Shown here: positions 53,385 to 62,598 of the stretch, in pieces
How positions within the stretch are numbered: position 1 is the stretch's first letter
How the letters are laid out: each line of letters opens with the position of its first letter
DNA from: an uncultured Acidobacteriia bacterium
GTDB taxonomy: Bacteria > Acidobacteriota > Terriglobia > Bryobacterales > Bryobacteraceae
DNA: 64,000 nt
Assembly (NCBI GenBank): GCA_903900705.1
Contig: CAIUOG010000110.1
Location: 62,001-126,000, forward strand
Reading direction: 5' to 3'
Notes under the pieces: generated by a model
What the model saw: only the letters and a program-made list of their open reading frames with translations
What the model was told of the DNA's origin: nothing
Databases searched by the model: none
Program-made: the position numbers and the translations under genes

Positions 53385-53421
53385 GGGGATGCGCGGTATG
53401 TGCTGCGTCAGCCCCTTTTTT
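53385..53421 (+). terminator. Terminator-like hairpin in the infA leader
   Basis: GGGGATGCGC pairs with GCGTCAGCCCC (four G-C pairs, one mismatch, further pairs with one bulge) and is followed by TTTTTT. It lies 48 bp upstream of the infA start. It could end a short leader RNA, act as an attenuator for IF-1 expression, or terminate the pseudokinase transcript. Confidence 0.55.
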
Positions 53422-53468
53422 GTTGTTGTGCGGCGTTACAGCAGGTAATCCAGGAAGAGTGAGGTGGA

Positions 53469-53687
53469 ATGAGTAAGGAAGACAGTATTGAAGTTACAGG
53501 AACCGTCCTCGAAAAATTTCCGAGCGGTTTGTTCAGTGTTCAGCTGGAACATGAGCGCGTGGTTCTGGCGCATCTGGCTGGCCGGCTTCGCCGCAATCGC
53601 ATTCGCGTGCTGGCGGGTGACAAGGTCACGCTGGAGCTTTCCCCCTACGATCTGACCAAGGGCCGGATCACGTTCCGCCATCGCTAA
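53469..53687 (+). CDS. infA: Translation initiation factor IF-1
   Basis: A 72-residue S1/OB-fold protein that binds the ribosomal A site during initiation. Diagnostic text is [56 protein letters not shown]. Relative to typical IF-1 the segment is more divergent (for example [18 protein letters not shown]), and it is outside any ribosomal-protein cluster. It is therefore likely a second, possibly condition-specific, copy. A Shine-Dalgarno GAGGTGG lies close to the ATG. Confidence 0.93.
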   Translation: MSKEDSIEVTGTVLEKFPSGLFSVQLEHERVVLAHLAGRLRRNRIRVLAGDKVTLELSPYDLTKGRITFRHR

Positions 53688-53735
53688 CAAAAATTTCAGA
53701 GAATATTCCGCGCTCCGCGCACTGGTTCAGAAGAG

Positions 53736-54854
53736 ATGCTGAAAACTCTTTTCGTTTTTGGGACCCGGCCGGAGGCCATCAAGCTCTGCCCCATCGTTCT
53801 TCACATGAAGGCGAGGCCACGGGATTTTTCCGTTTGCGTCGCCGTCACTGCGCAGCATCGCCAAATGCTCGACCAGGTACTGGCTGCCTTCCGAGTCATC
53901 CCCGATTTCGATCTCAACCTGATGACGCCGAATCAGACGCTCACCGCGTCTTCTTCGCGTATGCTGGCCGCGCTGGAACCGGTGATGACCGAGGTGCGCC
54001 CTGACATGGTATACGTCCAGGGCGATACCGCCACCACTCTTTGCGGCGCAATGGCTGCTTTCTACGCGCGAATTCCCGTGGGACACGTGGAAGCCGGCCT
54101 GCGCACGGGCGACATGGCTCAGCCGTTTCCGGAAGAAATGAACCGGGTGGTAACGGCCCGGCTGGCGGCCATTCATTTTGCCGCCACAGCAGGCGCGCGC
54201 GACAATCTGCTGCGCGAGGGGGTGGCGGCGGATACCATCCATGTGACCGGTAATTCAGGAATTGATGCCGTACTGCATGTGCGGGACCGCCTGATTTCGG
54301 GCGAACTGCAGGGCTCCGACTGGAGCTTCCTGGACCCTTCGAAGAAGCTGATTGTGGTGACGGCCCACCGTCGGGAGAGCTTTGGGCCGGGCTTTGAGAA
54401 TATCTGCCGGGCGATCCGGCGGTTGGCCGGACGCGGGGATGTGGAGATTGTGTGGCCGGTACACCGGAACCCGAACGTGACGGGGCCTGTGCAGATACAT
54501 CTGGCGGGGCTGGCCAACGTTCATCTGATCGAACCGCTGGACTACGTGCCGTTTGTGGACCTCATGCGGCGGGCGTATCTGCTGCTGACCGATTCCGGCG
54601 GGATTCAGGAAGAGGGGCCATCGCTGGGGAAACCGGTGATCGTGATGCGGGAGAAGACAGAGCGGCCCGAGGCGGTGGAAGCCGGGACAGTGCGCCTGAC
54701 CGGGACGGATGAGGAGCGAATCGTGAATGAGGTATCGCGCCTGCTTGACGACGCCGGAGCGTACGGAGCGATGGCCCGGGTACATAATCCTTACGGGGAT
54801 GGGCGGGCGAGCGAGTGGATCGCCGGGGCGACTCTGCGGTATTTCGGGCTGTAG
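53736..54854 (+). CDS. wecB: UDP-N-acetylglucosamine 2-epimerase (non-hydrolysing)
   Basis: A 372-residue GT-B-fold enzyme that converts UDP-GlcNAc to UDP-ManNAc for surface polysaccharides. Signatures include FVFGTRPEAIKLCPIVLHM, YVQGDTATTLCGAMAAFYARIPVGHVEAGLRTGDMAQPFPEEMNR (catalytic Asp, Glu, and Glu) and LLTDSGGIQEEGPSLGKPV with a late His (AHRRESFG). Length is standard. It follows infA after 48 bp but is not functionally linked to it. No other WecB-type pathway gene is adjacent, although the GT2 glycosyltransferase lies 2.5 kb away. Confidence 0.95.
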   Translation: MLKTLFVFGTRPEAIKLCPIVLHMKARPRDFSVCVAVTAQHRQMLDQVLAAFRVIPDFDLNLMTPNQTLTASSSRMLAALEPVMTEVRPDMVYVQGDTATTLCGAMAAFYARIPVGHVEAGLRTGDMAQPFPEEMNRVVTARLAAIHFAATAGARDNLLREGVAADTIHVTGNSGIDAVLHVRDRLISGELQGSDWSFLDPSKKLIVVTAHRRESFGPGFENICRAIRRLAGRGDVEIVWPVHRNPNVTGPVQIHLAGLANVHLIEPLDYVPFVDLMRRAYLLLTDSGGIQEEGPSLGKPVIVMREKTERPEAVEAGTVRLTGTDEERIVNEVSRLLDDAGAYGAMARVHNPYGDGRASEWIAGATLRYFGL

Positions 54855-54860
54855 GCGGCT

Positions 54861-55730
54861 TTACCGCAGAAGATCGTCGAGCGTCGTGCAATGAAAGATG
54901 CGGGCGAGAGCCTGGTCCACATCGGCAATTCTCATAGAAGCGAAACGCTGGGATTGCGCAGCCGGGATCGGGCCAAAACGCATTTCCACCAGTCGAATCA
55001 GGGCTTGGCGCTCGCCCTCTTCGCGACCTTTTTCGAGGCCCTTCTCCAGCCCCTTTTCCAAGCCCTTTTCCAGCCCCTGTTCCATGCCAAGGGCCAGGCC
55101 TTTCCGGTATTCGCGGCCCAGAACTTCGTTTTCCAGAATGTCGATATGCAGTGGCATGCGTTTTGTCTCCTCTTCCACTACCCCGGCCAGTCTCCGCAGA
55201 CCGGCCATCGTCATCAGAGCCGTGAGCGATTTTTCCCGATCCACCGGAGTACATTTCCCGATCCGTTCCAGGATCTCCCGAACAGCGGCTCGCTCATTCC
55301 GCAGCCGCCCCAGCACCGCTAATATATTGTCGCCCAACTCCGGGCTTTCGAGCAAAGCCTCGCCATCGAGGTCTCTGGCATCGACCAGACGGAATTGAAA
55401 AGTGAGATGGGGTGTTTCAATCCGGTCAGCCATCCGCACTGGTTCGTAGCCGACATACAAGAGCACCTGGTCCGGAACCTGCTTATAACCGATCTGGATG
55501 GTGACGTTGTATTCCAGCATCCGGGCTGGAGCGAGGGGTTCATTTTTCGTCATGAGTTCCAAGTGGAACAGACCACCTGCCCGCAGTTCTCCCACCAGAT
55601 CAGGACGCAGGGCCTTCACCTGCGCCATGTCCACGTTCAACCAACGCACGACCGGCGAGCCCCCTAATTCCGTGATCGCTCTGACTGCGTTCTGAAACAT
55701 TTCCTTCAGAACGACATCATTGTGCTGCAT
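54861..55730 (-). CDS. PD-(D/E)XK-type Rpn/DUF4351-like putative nuclease
   Basis: 289 residues from the ATG at 55730; the longer track ORF is unsupported. The start MQHNDVVLKEMFQNAVRAI and segments PDLVGELRAGGLFHLELMTKNEP and LLYVGYEP match the Rpn/PD-(D/E)XK transposase-like families that multiply through bacterial genomes. A run of KGLEKG repeats is followed by a short helical tail (RFGPIPAAQSQRFASMRIADVDQALARIF) typical of DUF4351. It has no transposase partner and no terminal repeats were seen. It converges with wecB. Confidence 0.7.
   Translation of the reverse strand: MQHNDVVLKEMFQNAVRAITELGGSPVVRWLNVDMAQVKALRPDLVGELRAGGLFHLELMTKNEPLAPARMLEYNVTIQIGYKQVPDQVLLYVGYEPVRMADRIETPHLTFQFRLVDARDLDGEALLESPELGDNILAVLGRLRNERAAVREILERIGKCTPVDREKSLTALMTMAGLRRLAGVVEEETKRMPLHIDILENEVLGREYRKGLALGMEQGLEKGLEKGLEKGLEKGREEGERQALIRLVEMRFGPIPAAQSQRFASMRIADVDQALARIFHCTTLDDLLR
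55030..55080. repeat. Imperfect 12-bp tandem repeat encoding GLEKG units
   Basis: Four to five imperfect copies of a 12-bp unit on the minus strand (of the type GGGCTGGAAAAG) encode KGLEKGLEKG in the Rpn-like protein. Unit lengths keep the frame; copy number probably varies between strains. Confidence 0.7.
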
Positions 55731-55774
55731 CACCGATATAGTGGGCCCGCCGGCGAATTTTCTTCGGTATTTTT

Positions 55775-58429
55775 CTAACTGGAACGGGACATGTCGCTGG
55801 ACGTTCCGCCCGCCGCCGGCACGTAACACTTCAACGTGTAGTCCATCACCATGCGGTCGGCATTGAAACGCCAGCCAAGCGTACGGATGGTCCGCTTCAT
55901 ACGTTTGATCCAGCCGCGCGGCAGACCGTCGCGATCCCGCTGGTAGTAAAGCGGAATCACTTCGTCCTTCAGGGTGCGGTAAAGATCCTCGCTGTCCCGC
56001 TTATCGTGGACATCCAGATTGCTGTGCGTGCGCCCTGTGCCAATGGTGAACCCATTCAGACCGTCATAAGCCTCCGCCCACCAGCCGTCCGGCACGCTGA
56101 GGTTGAGTCCACCGTTGAGAACCACTTTCTGGCCGCTGGTGCCGGAAGCTTCGAGCGGGCGCCGGGGGTTATTGAGCCAGACATCGACGCCCTGCACCAA
56201 GTGACGCCCGACGTTGATGTCATAGTCCTCAACAAAGACGAAGCGGTCAGCGAACTGGGAATCCCGCATCAGTTCAGCAATCTGCTGCAGCACCCGCTTG
56301 CCGGGCTCATCCCGGGGATGGGCCTTGCCGGCAAACACGAACTGTACGGGCCGCTTGGGATCGTTCACCATATTGCCGAGCCGCTCAATATCGCTGAGCA
56401 GCAGGTTCGCGCGCTTGTAAGTCGCAAAGCGTCGCGCAAAGCCGATGGTCAGGGCATCCGGGCTGAGTACCTTGCTGAGCCGGGCCAGAGATTCCGCGGA
56501 TTCCCCACGGACCTTCGACTGTTCCACCGCGCGGCGGCGGACGAAATCCAGCAGGCGGGCCTTGAGGCTGAGGTGGGTTTCCCAAAGTTCCGCATCATCA
56601 ATGTCTTCAATGCCTTCCCAGATGCGGCTCTCTCCGGAATGTTCGCTCCAGCCGGCGCCGAGGTGTCGATCGTAGAGCCGGAACATCTGCGGCGCGAGCC
56701 ACGACGGCACGTGTACGCCGTTCGTGATATGGCCGATCGGCACCGAGTCCTCACTGCGACCGGGGAAGAGACTGGTCCACATGGAACGGGAGACCTCGCC
56801 GTGCAGCGCGGAGACGGCATTGGCGCGGCGGGAAAGCTTCAGCCCGAGCACCGTCATGCAGAACTCATGCGGATTGTGATCGTGCTCGCGACCCATGCTC
56901 ATGAGGTGCTCGTGGGAAATACCCAGGGCGTCACGGAGAGGGCCCAGATGTTCCTCAATCAGGTCGGCATGGAAGCGGTCATGGCCGGCGGGTACGGGAG
57001 TATGCGTGGTGAAGACGACCTCGCGGGTGACCACAGGAGCCGCCTGGTGGAAGTTGAGACCTTCATCCGCCATCCGGGTGCGGATGGCTTCCAGCACCGC
57101 GAAGCCCGAGTGGCCTTCATTCATGTGATAGACACCGGGGGTGACGCCCATGGCGCGCAACGCGCGGACGCCGCCAACACCAAGCAGCAATTCCTGCCGG
57201 ATACGGACCCGTCCATCGCCACCATAGAGCTGGGAGGTGAGTTCGCGATCTTCCGGGGCATTGCCGTCGACGTTCGAATCGAGCAGCAGCAGGTCGATGC
57301 GGCCCACTTTCATACGCCAGACCTTGGCGCGGATGGACCCGCGACGGGTGTCGATCTGAATGGTGACCGGCGCGCCATTCGCCCCGATGGCGGGCTCCAT
57401 GGCAAGTGAGTTCACGTCAGTCGGGAGGTAGTCTTCCAGCTGCCAGCCCTCGCCGTTCAGGCGCTGGCGGAAGTAGCCCTGCGCGTAGAACAGCCCGATG
57501 CCGATGAGCGGGATGTCCAGATCCGAAGCGCTCTTGATATGGTCGCCGGCGAGGACGCCGAGACCGCCGGAATAAATCGGCACGGATTCGTGAATACCGA
57601 ATTCCGCGGAGAAGTAAGCCACCGGGCGCGGGCGAAGAACGCCGGCGTGCGTTCCACCCCAGGTGCGATCCGTCCGGAGATACTCCTGCAGCCGGCGATA
57701 CGCGTAGTTGATGCGGCTGTGCAGCATCAGTTCGCCGCAGCGGCGTTCGATGGTGGCGAGGGGCATCCTCGAGAGCATCGTGATCGGGTTGTGGTTGAGA
57801 TCACGGAACAGGACCGGGTCCAGGTCGCGGAAGATGCTGGTGACTTCGTGATCCCAGCTCCACCAGAGATTGCGAGCCAAAGCCCAGAGGCGCTCCTGGG
57901 TGGGAGCGATGAAACGGGCCAGATTGCGCGCTTCGCCGATGACGGGAGCCACTTCGGTGGCCGCCTCCGTCAACATGCGGATTTCCTCGTTCTGGAAGAT
58001 GCGGATGTCACTGGTCTGCAGCACCAGAACGCCCTGCAGAATGCCGCGCTCGATCACCGGCACGCCGAGGAACGACTGATAGCCTTCTTCGCCGGTCTCC
58101 GTAAAGAACTTAAAGCGCGGATGATTATTCGCCGGGCTCACCGCAACCGGGCGTAATTCTTCCGCCACAAGCCCGGTGAGGCCTTCATGCAGGCCGAGTC
58201 GCAGGGTTCCGATGCACTCTTTGCGCAGACCCACGGTTGCGGCGAGTACGAGGTTGGCTCGGTCCGGCTCCAGCAGGTAGGCGGAGCAGACTTCCGTCTG
58301 GAATCGCTTCGCGATGAGCGCGACAACGTTCATCAGAGTCTCCGTGGGCTGGCCGCCCTCCTGGGTCAGATTGGCGATCTCCTCAAGAGTCAGGACGTGA
58401 TTTTCCGCATTGGAGGCGGTGGCGCTCAT
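55775..58429 (-). CDS. glgP: GAF-domain alpha-glucan (glycogen) phosphorylase
   Basis: An 884-residue enzyme with an N-terminal GAF domain (about 25-170) fused to a GT35 glucan phosphorylase. The GAF part (VGLRKECIGTLRLGLHEGLTGLVAEE and NNHPRFKFFTETGEEGYQSFLGVPVI) resembles the GAF of PtsP (EI-Ntr). The phosphorylase part has GGLGVLAGDHIKSASDLDIPLIGIG and the PLP-lysine motif EASGTSGQKVVLNGGLNLSVPDGWW. It releases glucose-1-phosphate from glycogen in the cytoplasm. The GAF domain may sense a small ligand and control activity. Start: ATG with AAAGGAG upstream. It stands alone, with no other glycogen gene adjacent. Confidence 0.9.
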   Translation of the reverse strand: MSATASNAENHVLTLEEIANLTQEGGQPTETLMNVVALIAKRFQTEVCSAYLLEPDRANLVLAATVGLRKECIGTLRLGLHEGLTGLVAEELRPVAVSPANNHPRFKFFTETGEEGYQSFLGVPVIERGILQGVLVLQTSDIRIFQNEEIRMLTEAATEVAPVIGEARNLARFIAPTQERLWALARNLWWSWDHEVTSIFRDLDPVLFRDLNHNPITMLSRMPLATIERRCGELMLHSRINYAYRRLQEYLRTDRTWGGTHAGVLRPRPVAYFSAEFGIHESVPIYSGGLGVLAGDHIKSASDLDIPLIGIGLFYAQGYFRQRLNGEGWQLEDYLPTDVNSLAMEPAIGANGAPVTIQIDTRRGSIRAKVWRMKVGRIDLLLLDSNVDGNAPEDRELTSQLYGGDGRVRIRQELLLGVGGVRALRAMGVTPGVYHMNEGHSGFAVLEAIRTRMADEGLNFHQAAPVVTREVVFTTHTPVPAGHDRFHADLIEEHLGPLRDALGISHEHLMSMGREHDHNPHEFCMTVLGLKLSRRANAVSALHGEVSRSMWTSLFPGRSEDSVPIGHITNGVHVPSWLAPQMFRLYDRHLGAGWSEHSGESRIWEGIEDIDDAELWETHLSLKARLLDFVRRRAVEQSKVRGESAESLARLSKVLSPDALTIGFARRFATYKRANLLLSDIERLGNMVNDPKRPVQFVFAGKAHPRDEPGKRVLQQIAELMRDSQFADRFVFVEDYDINVGRHLVQGVDVWLNNPRRPLEASGTSGQKVVLNGGLNLSVPDGWWAEAYDGLNGFTIGTGRTHSNLDVHDKRDSEDLYRTLKDEVIPLYYQRDRDGLPRGWIKRMKRTIRTLGWRFNADRMVMDYTLKCYVPAAGGTSSDMSRSS

Positions 58430-58644
58430 GAATTTGTTCTCCTTTAGTCGACTACGACGGGGCGTTGGACGCGCTGACTGGGCGGGAAACCCTATTTTAG
58501 CGGACGGTGATCGGCCAGACGAGATTTGTCCGGATTTTCACGCGAACCAGTCATCCGAACCGGAGCGTGGCAACAGGCGCAACCAAAACGTAATACTTCC
58601 GTTGCCCCTGTGTGACATTGGCCTGTTAGTTCTTGGTGAATACG

Positions 58645-60819
58645 ATGAGAACTACCACGTTTATCCTCACCCTGCTGACTTCCGCAGGGTTGATTTTTGC
58701 GCAGACGGCGACGTTTTCCGGCTTCACGCCGAACAACATTGTCGTGACCCGCAGCGTTTATACCGGCACAGCTTCCACCGTGACGGTCGGCCAGACGCTG
58801 CCCCCGAACTGCCCTTCCACCGCGGCCTGCGGCACGGCCAAGGCGACCGATAACGGCTCGTTTCCGGCAGTTGGCAGCACAAACAATGTTTTCAACAACA
58901 ACAAGGTGGATGGCAGCTTTGGCGTCACCAGCCCGATCTTCCTCGACCAGCTGACGCCGGCAGGCCTTCTCGTGAGCACGCTGCCGGTTCCGGGCAGTGT
59001 GGTCAGCACCAGCTTCCCTTCAAAATCGGAGCTCGCGATTAATCTTTCGACAGACGGCGCCGCGCTGACGTTTATGGCTTACGCCGCGCCGCCGAATACG
59101 CTCGACGTATCAAATTCGAACACCCCGGGCGTATATGACCCGACCAACCCGGTCGGCAGCAGCTACTTCCGCGATGTGGTGCAGGTCAGCGCGGCGGGAA
59201 CCATTCAGGCCACTCCGACGAACGCTTACAGCGGTAACAACGGCCGGGCGGCGATTCTCGCCAACGGCTTTTATTACATGGTGGGCAACGACAATAACGG
59301 CGCCGGCACTCCCACCAACCTGGTTACCTCAACCGGTGCGGAAATCGCCACACCCGGGCAGCCCGGCACCACGGTTCCGACGCAGATCGGAACCTTCTCG
59401 GTCACACAGTACAACGACCCGGTGACCGGCAAGCCCTATGCCGCCGACAAGGCAGGCAAAGACAACAACTTCCGCGGCCTGACGATCTTTAACAACACCA
59501 TGTACGTCACCAAAGGCAGTGGCAGCAACGGTTTCAACACGGTGTATCAGGTTGGCACGGCGGGAACGCTCCCCACCCTGGCCAATGCGACCTCGACGCC
59601 CATCACAGTACTGCCCGGCTTCCCCGCCACTCCCGCGAAGAACGCGGATGCCCAGAACCCGTTCGGAATCTGGTTCGCGAACGCGACCACTCTCTATGTC
59701 GCCGATGAAGGCGATGGCACCCTGCTGAATGCGACCACCAGCAAAAACTCCGGCCTGCAGAAATGGGTTCTGACCAATGGCGTCTGGAACAAGGTCTACG
59801 TTCTGCAGAACGGGCTCAACCTCGGCCAGCAGTACGGCGTGGCCAACTATCCCACCGCCCTCAACCCGGCGACCGACGGTCTCCGGAACATCGCCGGCCG
59901 CGTCAACGCGGATGGCACCGTGACGGTCTGGGCGACGACCTCCACCGTCAGTTCCAATGGCGATCAGGGCGCTGACCCGAACAAACTGGTGGCGATTAAC
60001 GACATTCTGGTGAATACGGACCCCGCAATTGCCGCCGCCGAACAGTTCTGGACGGTGAAAACCGCTGGTTACGCCGAAGTGCTGCGCGGCGTTTCACTCA
60101 CTCCCGGCAGCACCCCGGTCGCCGCTCCGGCGATGGCTGTGGTTTCTTCCGCGAATCCGAGCGGTGGCGCCGTTGCGCCGGGCTCCACGGTTTCCGCTTA
60201 TGGCACGAAACTGGCCACCAGCGCTGTAACCCGTCTTCCCCTGCCCTTCCTGCCCACCAATCTGGGTGGTACCACCGTCACCGTCACGGATTCCACCAAG
60301 GCGGTTTACACGGCGTCTCTTCTGGCGGCGTCGCCTTCGCAGGTGAACTTCGTGATGCCTTCTGTCGCAACCGGTCCCGCTCTGGTGACAACCCAGGCTG
60401 GCGACGGCGCCATCTCCACGGCGACCGTGCAGGTGAACGCTGTGGCGCCCGGTGTCTTCACGCTGGGCGCGTCCAACGTTGCGGCCGCCGGCGTTTCGGG
60501 CGGTTCGGGTCCGGCCCCCTCGGTTTACGGCATGAACAGCGACGGCACGATTGTGGCGACGCCGATTAACGTCGGTTCGGGCAACGTGACTCTCTCGCTT
60601 TATGGCACAGGTCTGCGGGCGGCTGGTCTGGCAAACGTCACGGCAACGGTGAACGGCGTTTCGGCGCCGGTGACCTACGCGGGCGCGCAGCCGAGCTATC
60701 CCGGTCTGGATCAGGTCAACATTTCTCTGCCCGCGTCACTTGCGGGCAGCGGCATGGTGCCGGTGGTCGTGACCGCTGGTGGCGTGGCGGCGAACACCGT
60801 GTGGATCGCGATTCAGTAA
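58645..60819 (+). CDS. Secreted beta-propeller-like protein with Solibacter-type C-terminal domain
   Basis: 724 residues from the ATG at 58645. A signal peptide (FILTLLTSAGLIFAQT) precedes a large extracellular part with NHL-like or YncE-like text (GLTIFNNTMYVTKGSGSNGFNTVYQVG, NPFGIWFANATTLYVADEGDGTL). The last 230 residues match the TIGR03437 (Solibacter) domain: VAPGSTVSAYGTKLA, LPLPFLPTNLGGTTVTVTD, SPSQVNFVMP, VNAVAPGVFTLG. This domain is near-confined to Solibacter-type Acidobacteria and is the best lineage marker in the window. It is predicted to be exported and possibly surface-bound. Ends at a clear terminator. Confidence 0.85.
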   Translation: MRTTTFILTLLTSAGLIFAQTATFSGFTPNNIVVTRSVYTGTASTVTVGQTLPPNCPSTAACGTAKATDNGSFPAVGSTNNVFNNNKVDGSFGVTSPIFLDQLTPAGLLVSTLPVPGSVVSTSFPSKSELAINLSTDGAALTFMAYAAPPNTLDVSNSNTPGVYDPTNPVGSSYFRDVVQVSAAGTIQATPTNAYSGNNGRAAILANGFYYMVGNDNNGAGTPTNLVTSTGAEIATPGQPGTTVPTQIGTFSVTQYNDPVTGKPYAADKAGKDNNFRGLTIFNNTMYVTKGSGSNGFNTVYQVGTAGTLPTLANATSTPITVLPGFPATPAKNADAQNPFGIWFANATTLYVADEGDGTLLNATTSKNSGLQKWVLTNGVWNKVYVLQNGLNLGQQYGVANYPTALNPATDGLRNIAGRVNADGTVTVWATTSTVSSNGDQGADPNKLVAINDILVNTDPAIAAAEQFWTVKTAGYAEVLRGVSLTPGSTPVAAPAMAVVSSANPSGGAVAPGSTVSAYGTKLATSAVTRLPLPFLPTNLGGTTVTVTDSTKAVYTASLLAASPSQVNFVMPSVATGPALVTTQAGDGAISTATVQVNAVAPGVFTLGASNVAAAGVSGGSGPAPSVYGMNSDGTIVATPINVGSGNVTLSLYGTGLRAAGLANVTATVNGVSAPVTYAGAQPSYPGLDQVNISLPASLAGSGMVPVVVTAGGVAANTVWIAIQ

Positions 60820-60841
60820 CTCAGCGAATCGGAGAGAAAGG

Positions 60842-60865
60842 GGCGGCCTTCGGGCCGCCTTTTTA
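60842..60865. terminator. Rho-independent terminator between the secreted protein and cdsA
   Basis: GGCGGCC and GGCCGCC form a 7-bp stem with a stable TTCG tetraloop, followed by TTTTT. It lies 22 bp after the secreted-protein stop and overlaps the last bases of the convergent cdsA gene, so it may serve both. Confidence 0.88.
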
Positions 60866-61645
60866 TTTGGGCTGCAGGAACGAAAGCACCGCGTAGAGCA
60901 CGGGGAAGGTAAACAGCGAACTGTCAACGCGGTCAAGCATGCCGCCATGGCCGGGCAGCAGCCTGCCACTGTCTTTCACGCCGGCGCTGCGCTTGACGGC
61001 GGATTCCGCCAGATCCCCCAGTTGCCCCGCAATGTTCGCGAGCAGAGAGATCAGACCGGCTTTCAGAAACGAAGTTCCGGGAATGGTGAGCGGCAGGAAA
61101 ATCAGGCCGAAGATCATGGCGGCGCAGAGGGATGCAATGGCGCCCTCCCAGGTTTTCCCCGGGCTTACCATGGGCGCGAGCTTGCGGCGACCGAACCTCC
61201 GCCCAATGTAGTACGCGCCGGTATCCCCCGCCCAGTTCACCACCAGCGCAAACATCAGCCAGTAATGCCCCGAGTTCAGCTGCGGAGAGTTCAGATCGTG
61301 GATCAGAATCGCGGACTTCCACGCGCCGAAGATATAGAGGATTCCCAACACCAGCGCCCCTGCCCGCGGCACGGACTCCTCGAGCGAGGCGGAGGCAAGC
61401 GGCAGGCACATGGCCGCGATGGAGGTGAGAAACAGAATCACCGTGGCCTCGGCGGGAGGAGCGATCAGCAGCAGAAGTCCGGCTACAAAACCGAGGGGAG
61501 CAAAGGAACGGGTGATCGCCGCATATTCATGAAAGCAAAGCAGCGACACCATGGCGACCATGGCCAGAAAAACAGCCCACGGCGCGAAGATGACGGTATA
61601 GACGGTGGCCGGAACCAGGACCAGAGCCGTAAGAATGCGCTTCAT
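60863..61645 (-). CDS. cdsA: Phosphatidate cytidylyltransferase
   Basis: A 260-residue integral membrane enzyme that makes CDP-diacylglycerol from phosphatidate and CTP, the branch point of phospholipid synthesis. Multiple hydrophobic helices precede the CDS signature (NWAGDTGAYYIGRRFGRRKLAPMVSPGKTWEGA and GQLGDLAESAVKRSAGVKDSGRLLPGHGGMLDRVDS). Length is in the usual range. It overlaps uppS by 4 bp; the uppS-cdsA pairing is common in bacteria. Confidence 0.95.
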   Translation of the reverse strand: MKRILTALVLVPATVYTVIFAPWAVFLAMVAMVSLLCFHEYAAITRSFAPLGFVAGLLLLIAPPAEATVILFLTSIAAMCLPLASASLEESVPRAGALVLGILYIFGAWKSAILIHDLNSPQLNSGHYWLMFALVVNWAGDTGAYYIGRRFGRRKLAPMVSPGKTWEGAIASLCAAMIFGLIFLPLTIPGTSFLKAGLISLLANIAGQLGDLAESAVKRSAGVKDSGRLLPGHGGMLDRVDSSLFTFPVLYAVLSFLQPK

Positions 61646-62490
61646 TGCGGAACGGCGATTTCCTGAATTTCCTCATCCGGCAGCGGCTCTTCATCTTGAG
61701 ATGCCATCTCCGCCGCAGCTTCGGGCAGGCCGCCAAAGCGGCGCTCCCGCTTCTGGAAGTCCAGAATGGCGCGCAGCAGTTCCTCGCGATTGAAGTCGGG
61801 CCAGAGGGTGTCCGTCACGTAGAGCTCGGCATAGGCAATCTGCCATAGCAGGAAATTCGAAATCCGCATTTCTCCGGAGGTGCGGATCAGCAGATCCGGT
61901 TCCGGAAGGCCGGCCGTGTAAAGGCGGCGCGAAATCATCTCTTCGTCCACAACCAGACCAGCGAGCGAGCCGGCGATACGCGCTTCATCGATGATTGCGT
62001 TCACCGCATCCACCAGTTCGTTGCGCGCGCTGTAGTTGATGGCCAGGTTCAGGCACATGCCCGTATTCCGGGATGTCGCCCGTTCCACCGAGCGCAACTC
62101 TTCGTAAACGCGGGGGGGCAGGGCCTCCACCCGACCGCTCGATTGCAGGCGGATGTTGTTGCGCTGCAGATCCTGCAGCTCGTGGCGCAAATAAAACCGG
62201 AGCAGACGCCAGAGCATATCCACTTCAGTCCGGGGGCGCTTCCAGTTTTCCGCTGAAAAAGCGTAGAGGGTTAGAGCACGGACTCCCAGCCGGGAGCAAT
62301 CTTCCACAACGCTGCGAACCATCTGTACGCCAGCCCGATGCCCGGCAAAACGGGGCAGGCCGCGACGCTTCGCCCAGCGCCCGTTCCCATCCATAATGAT
62401 GGCAATGTGCGCGGGGATTCTGGCGGGGTCGAGGGCCAGCGCGAGCTCGCGTTCCTTACCGTCCGGCGAGAGCGCTTCGAGGAGCTTCAT
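61642..62490 (-). CDS. uppS: Isoprenyl transferase (undecaprenyl diphosphate synthase)
   Basis: A 282-residue cis-prenyltransferase that builds C55 undecaprenyl diphosphate, the lipid carrier for peptidoglycan and other envelope glycans. The conserved signature is HIAIIMDGNGRWAKRRGLPRFAGHRAGVQM, followed by LTLYAFSAENWKRP and the late LIRTSGEMRISNFLLWQIAYAELYVTDTLWPDF. It has an acidic C-terminal extension. It overlaps cdsA by 4 bp and is transcribed first. Confidence 0.95.
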   Translation of the reverse strand: MKLLEALSPDGKERELALALDPARIPAHIAIIMDGNGRWAKRRGLPRFAGHRAGVQMVRSVVEDCSRLGVRALTLYAFSAENWKRPRTEVDMLWRLLRFYLRHELQDLQRNNIRLQSSGRVEALPPRVYEELRSVERATSRNTGMCLNLAINYSARNELVDAVNAIIDEARIAGSLAGLVVDEEMISRRLYTAGLPEPDLLIRTSGEMRISNFLLWQIAYAELYVTDTLWPDFNREELLRAILDFQKRERRFGGLPEAAAEMASQDEEPLPDEEIQEIAVPQ

Positions 62491-62598
62491 CAGCGTTCAA
62501 TTCGTAGCTTCCTTCCCATGGTACACCGTGGCGCAAAGCTCTGGCGAACGCAAAGGAGACCGGAGTTGAGCGGGCGCGGCGGGGGTTGGCTCGCGGGC

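Noticed and set aside
55030-55080. Tandem short repeats that could look like a CRISPR array
   Set aside because: Units are 12 bp, adjacent without spacers and in frame within a coding sequence. No array or cas gene occurs in the window.
54861-55730. A complete mobile element around the Rpn-like gene
   Set aside because: No terminal inverted repeats, target-site duplication or second transposase gene were seen at either edge; adjacent genes are intact.
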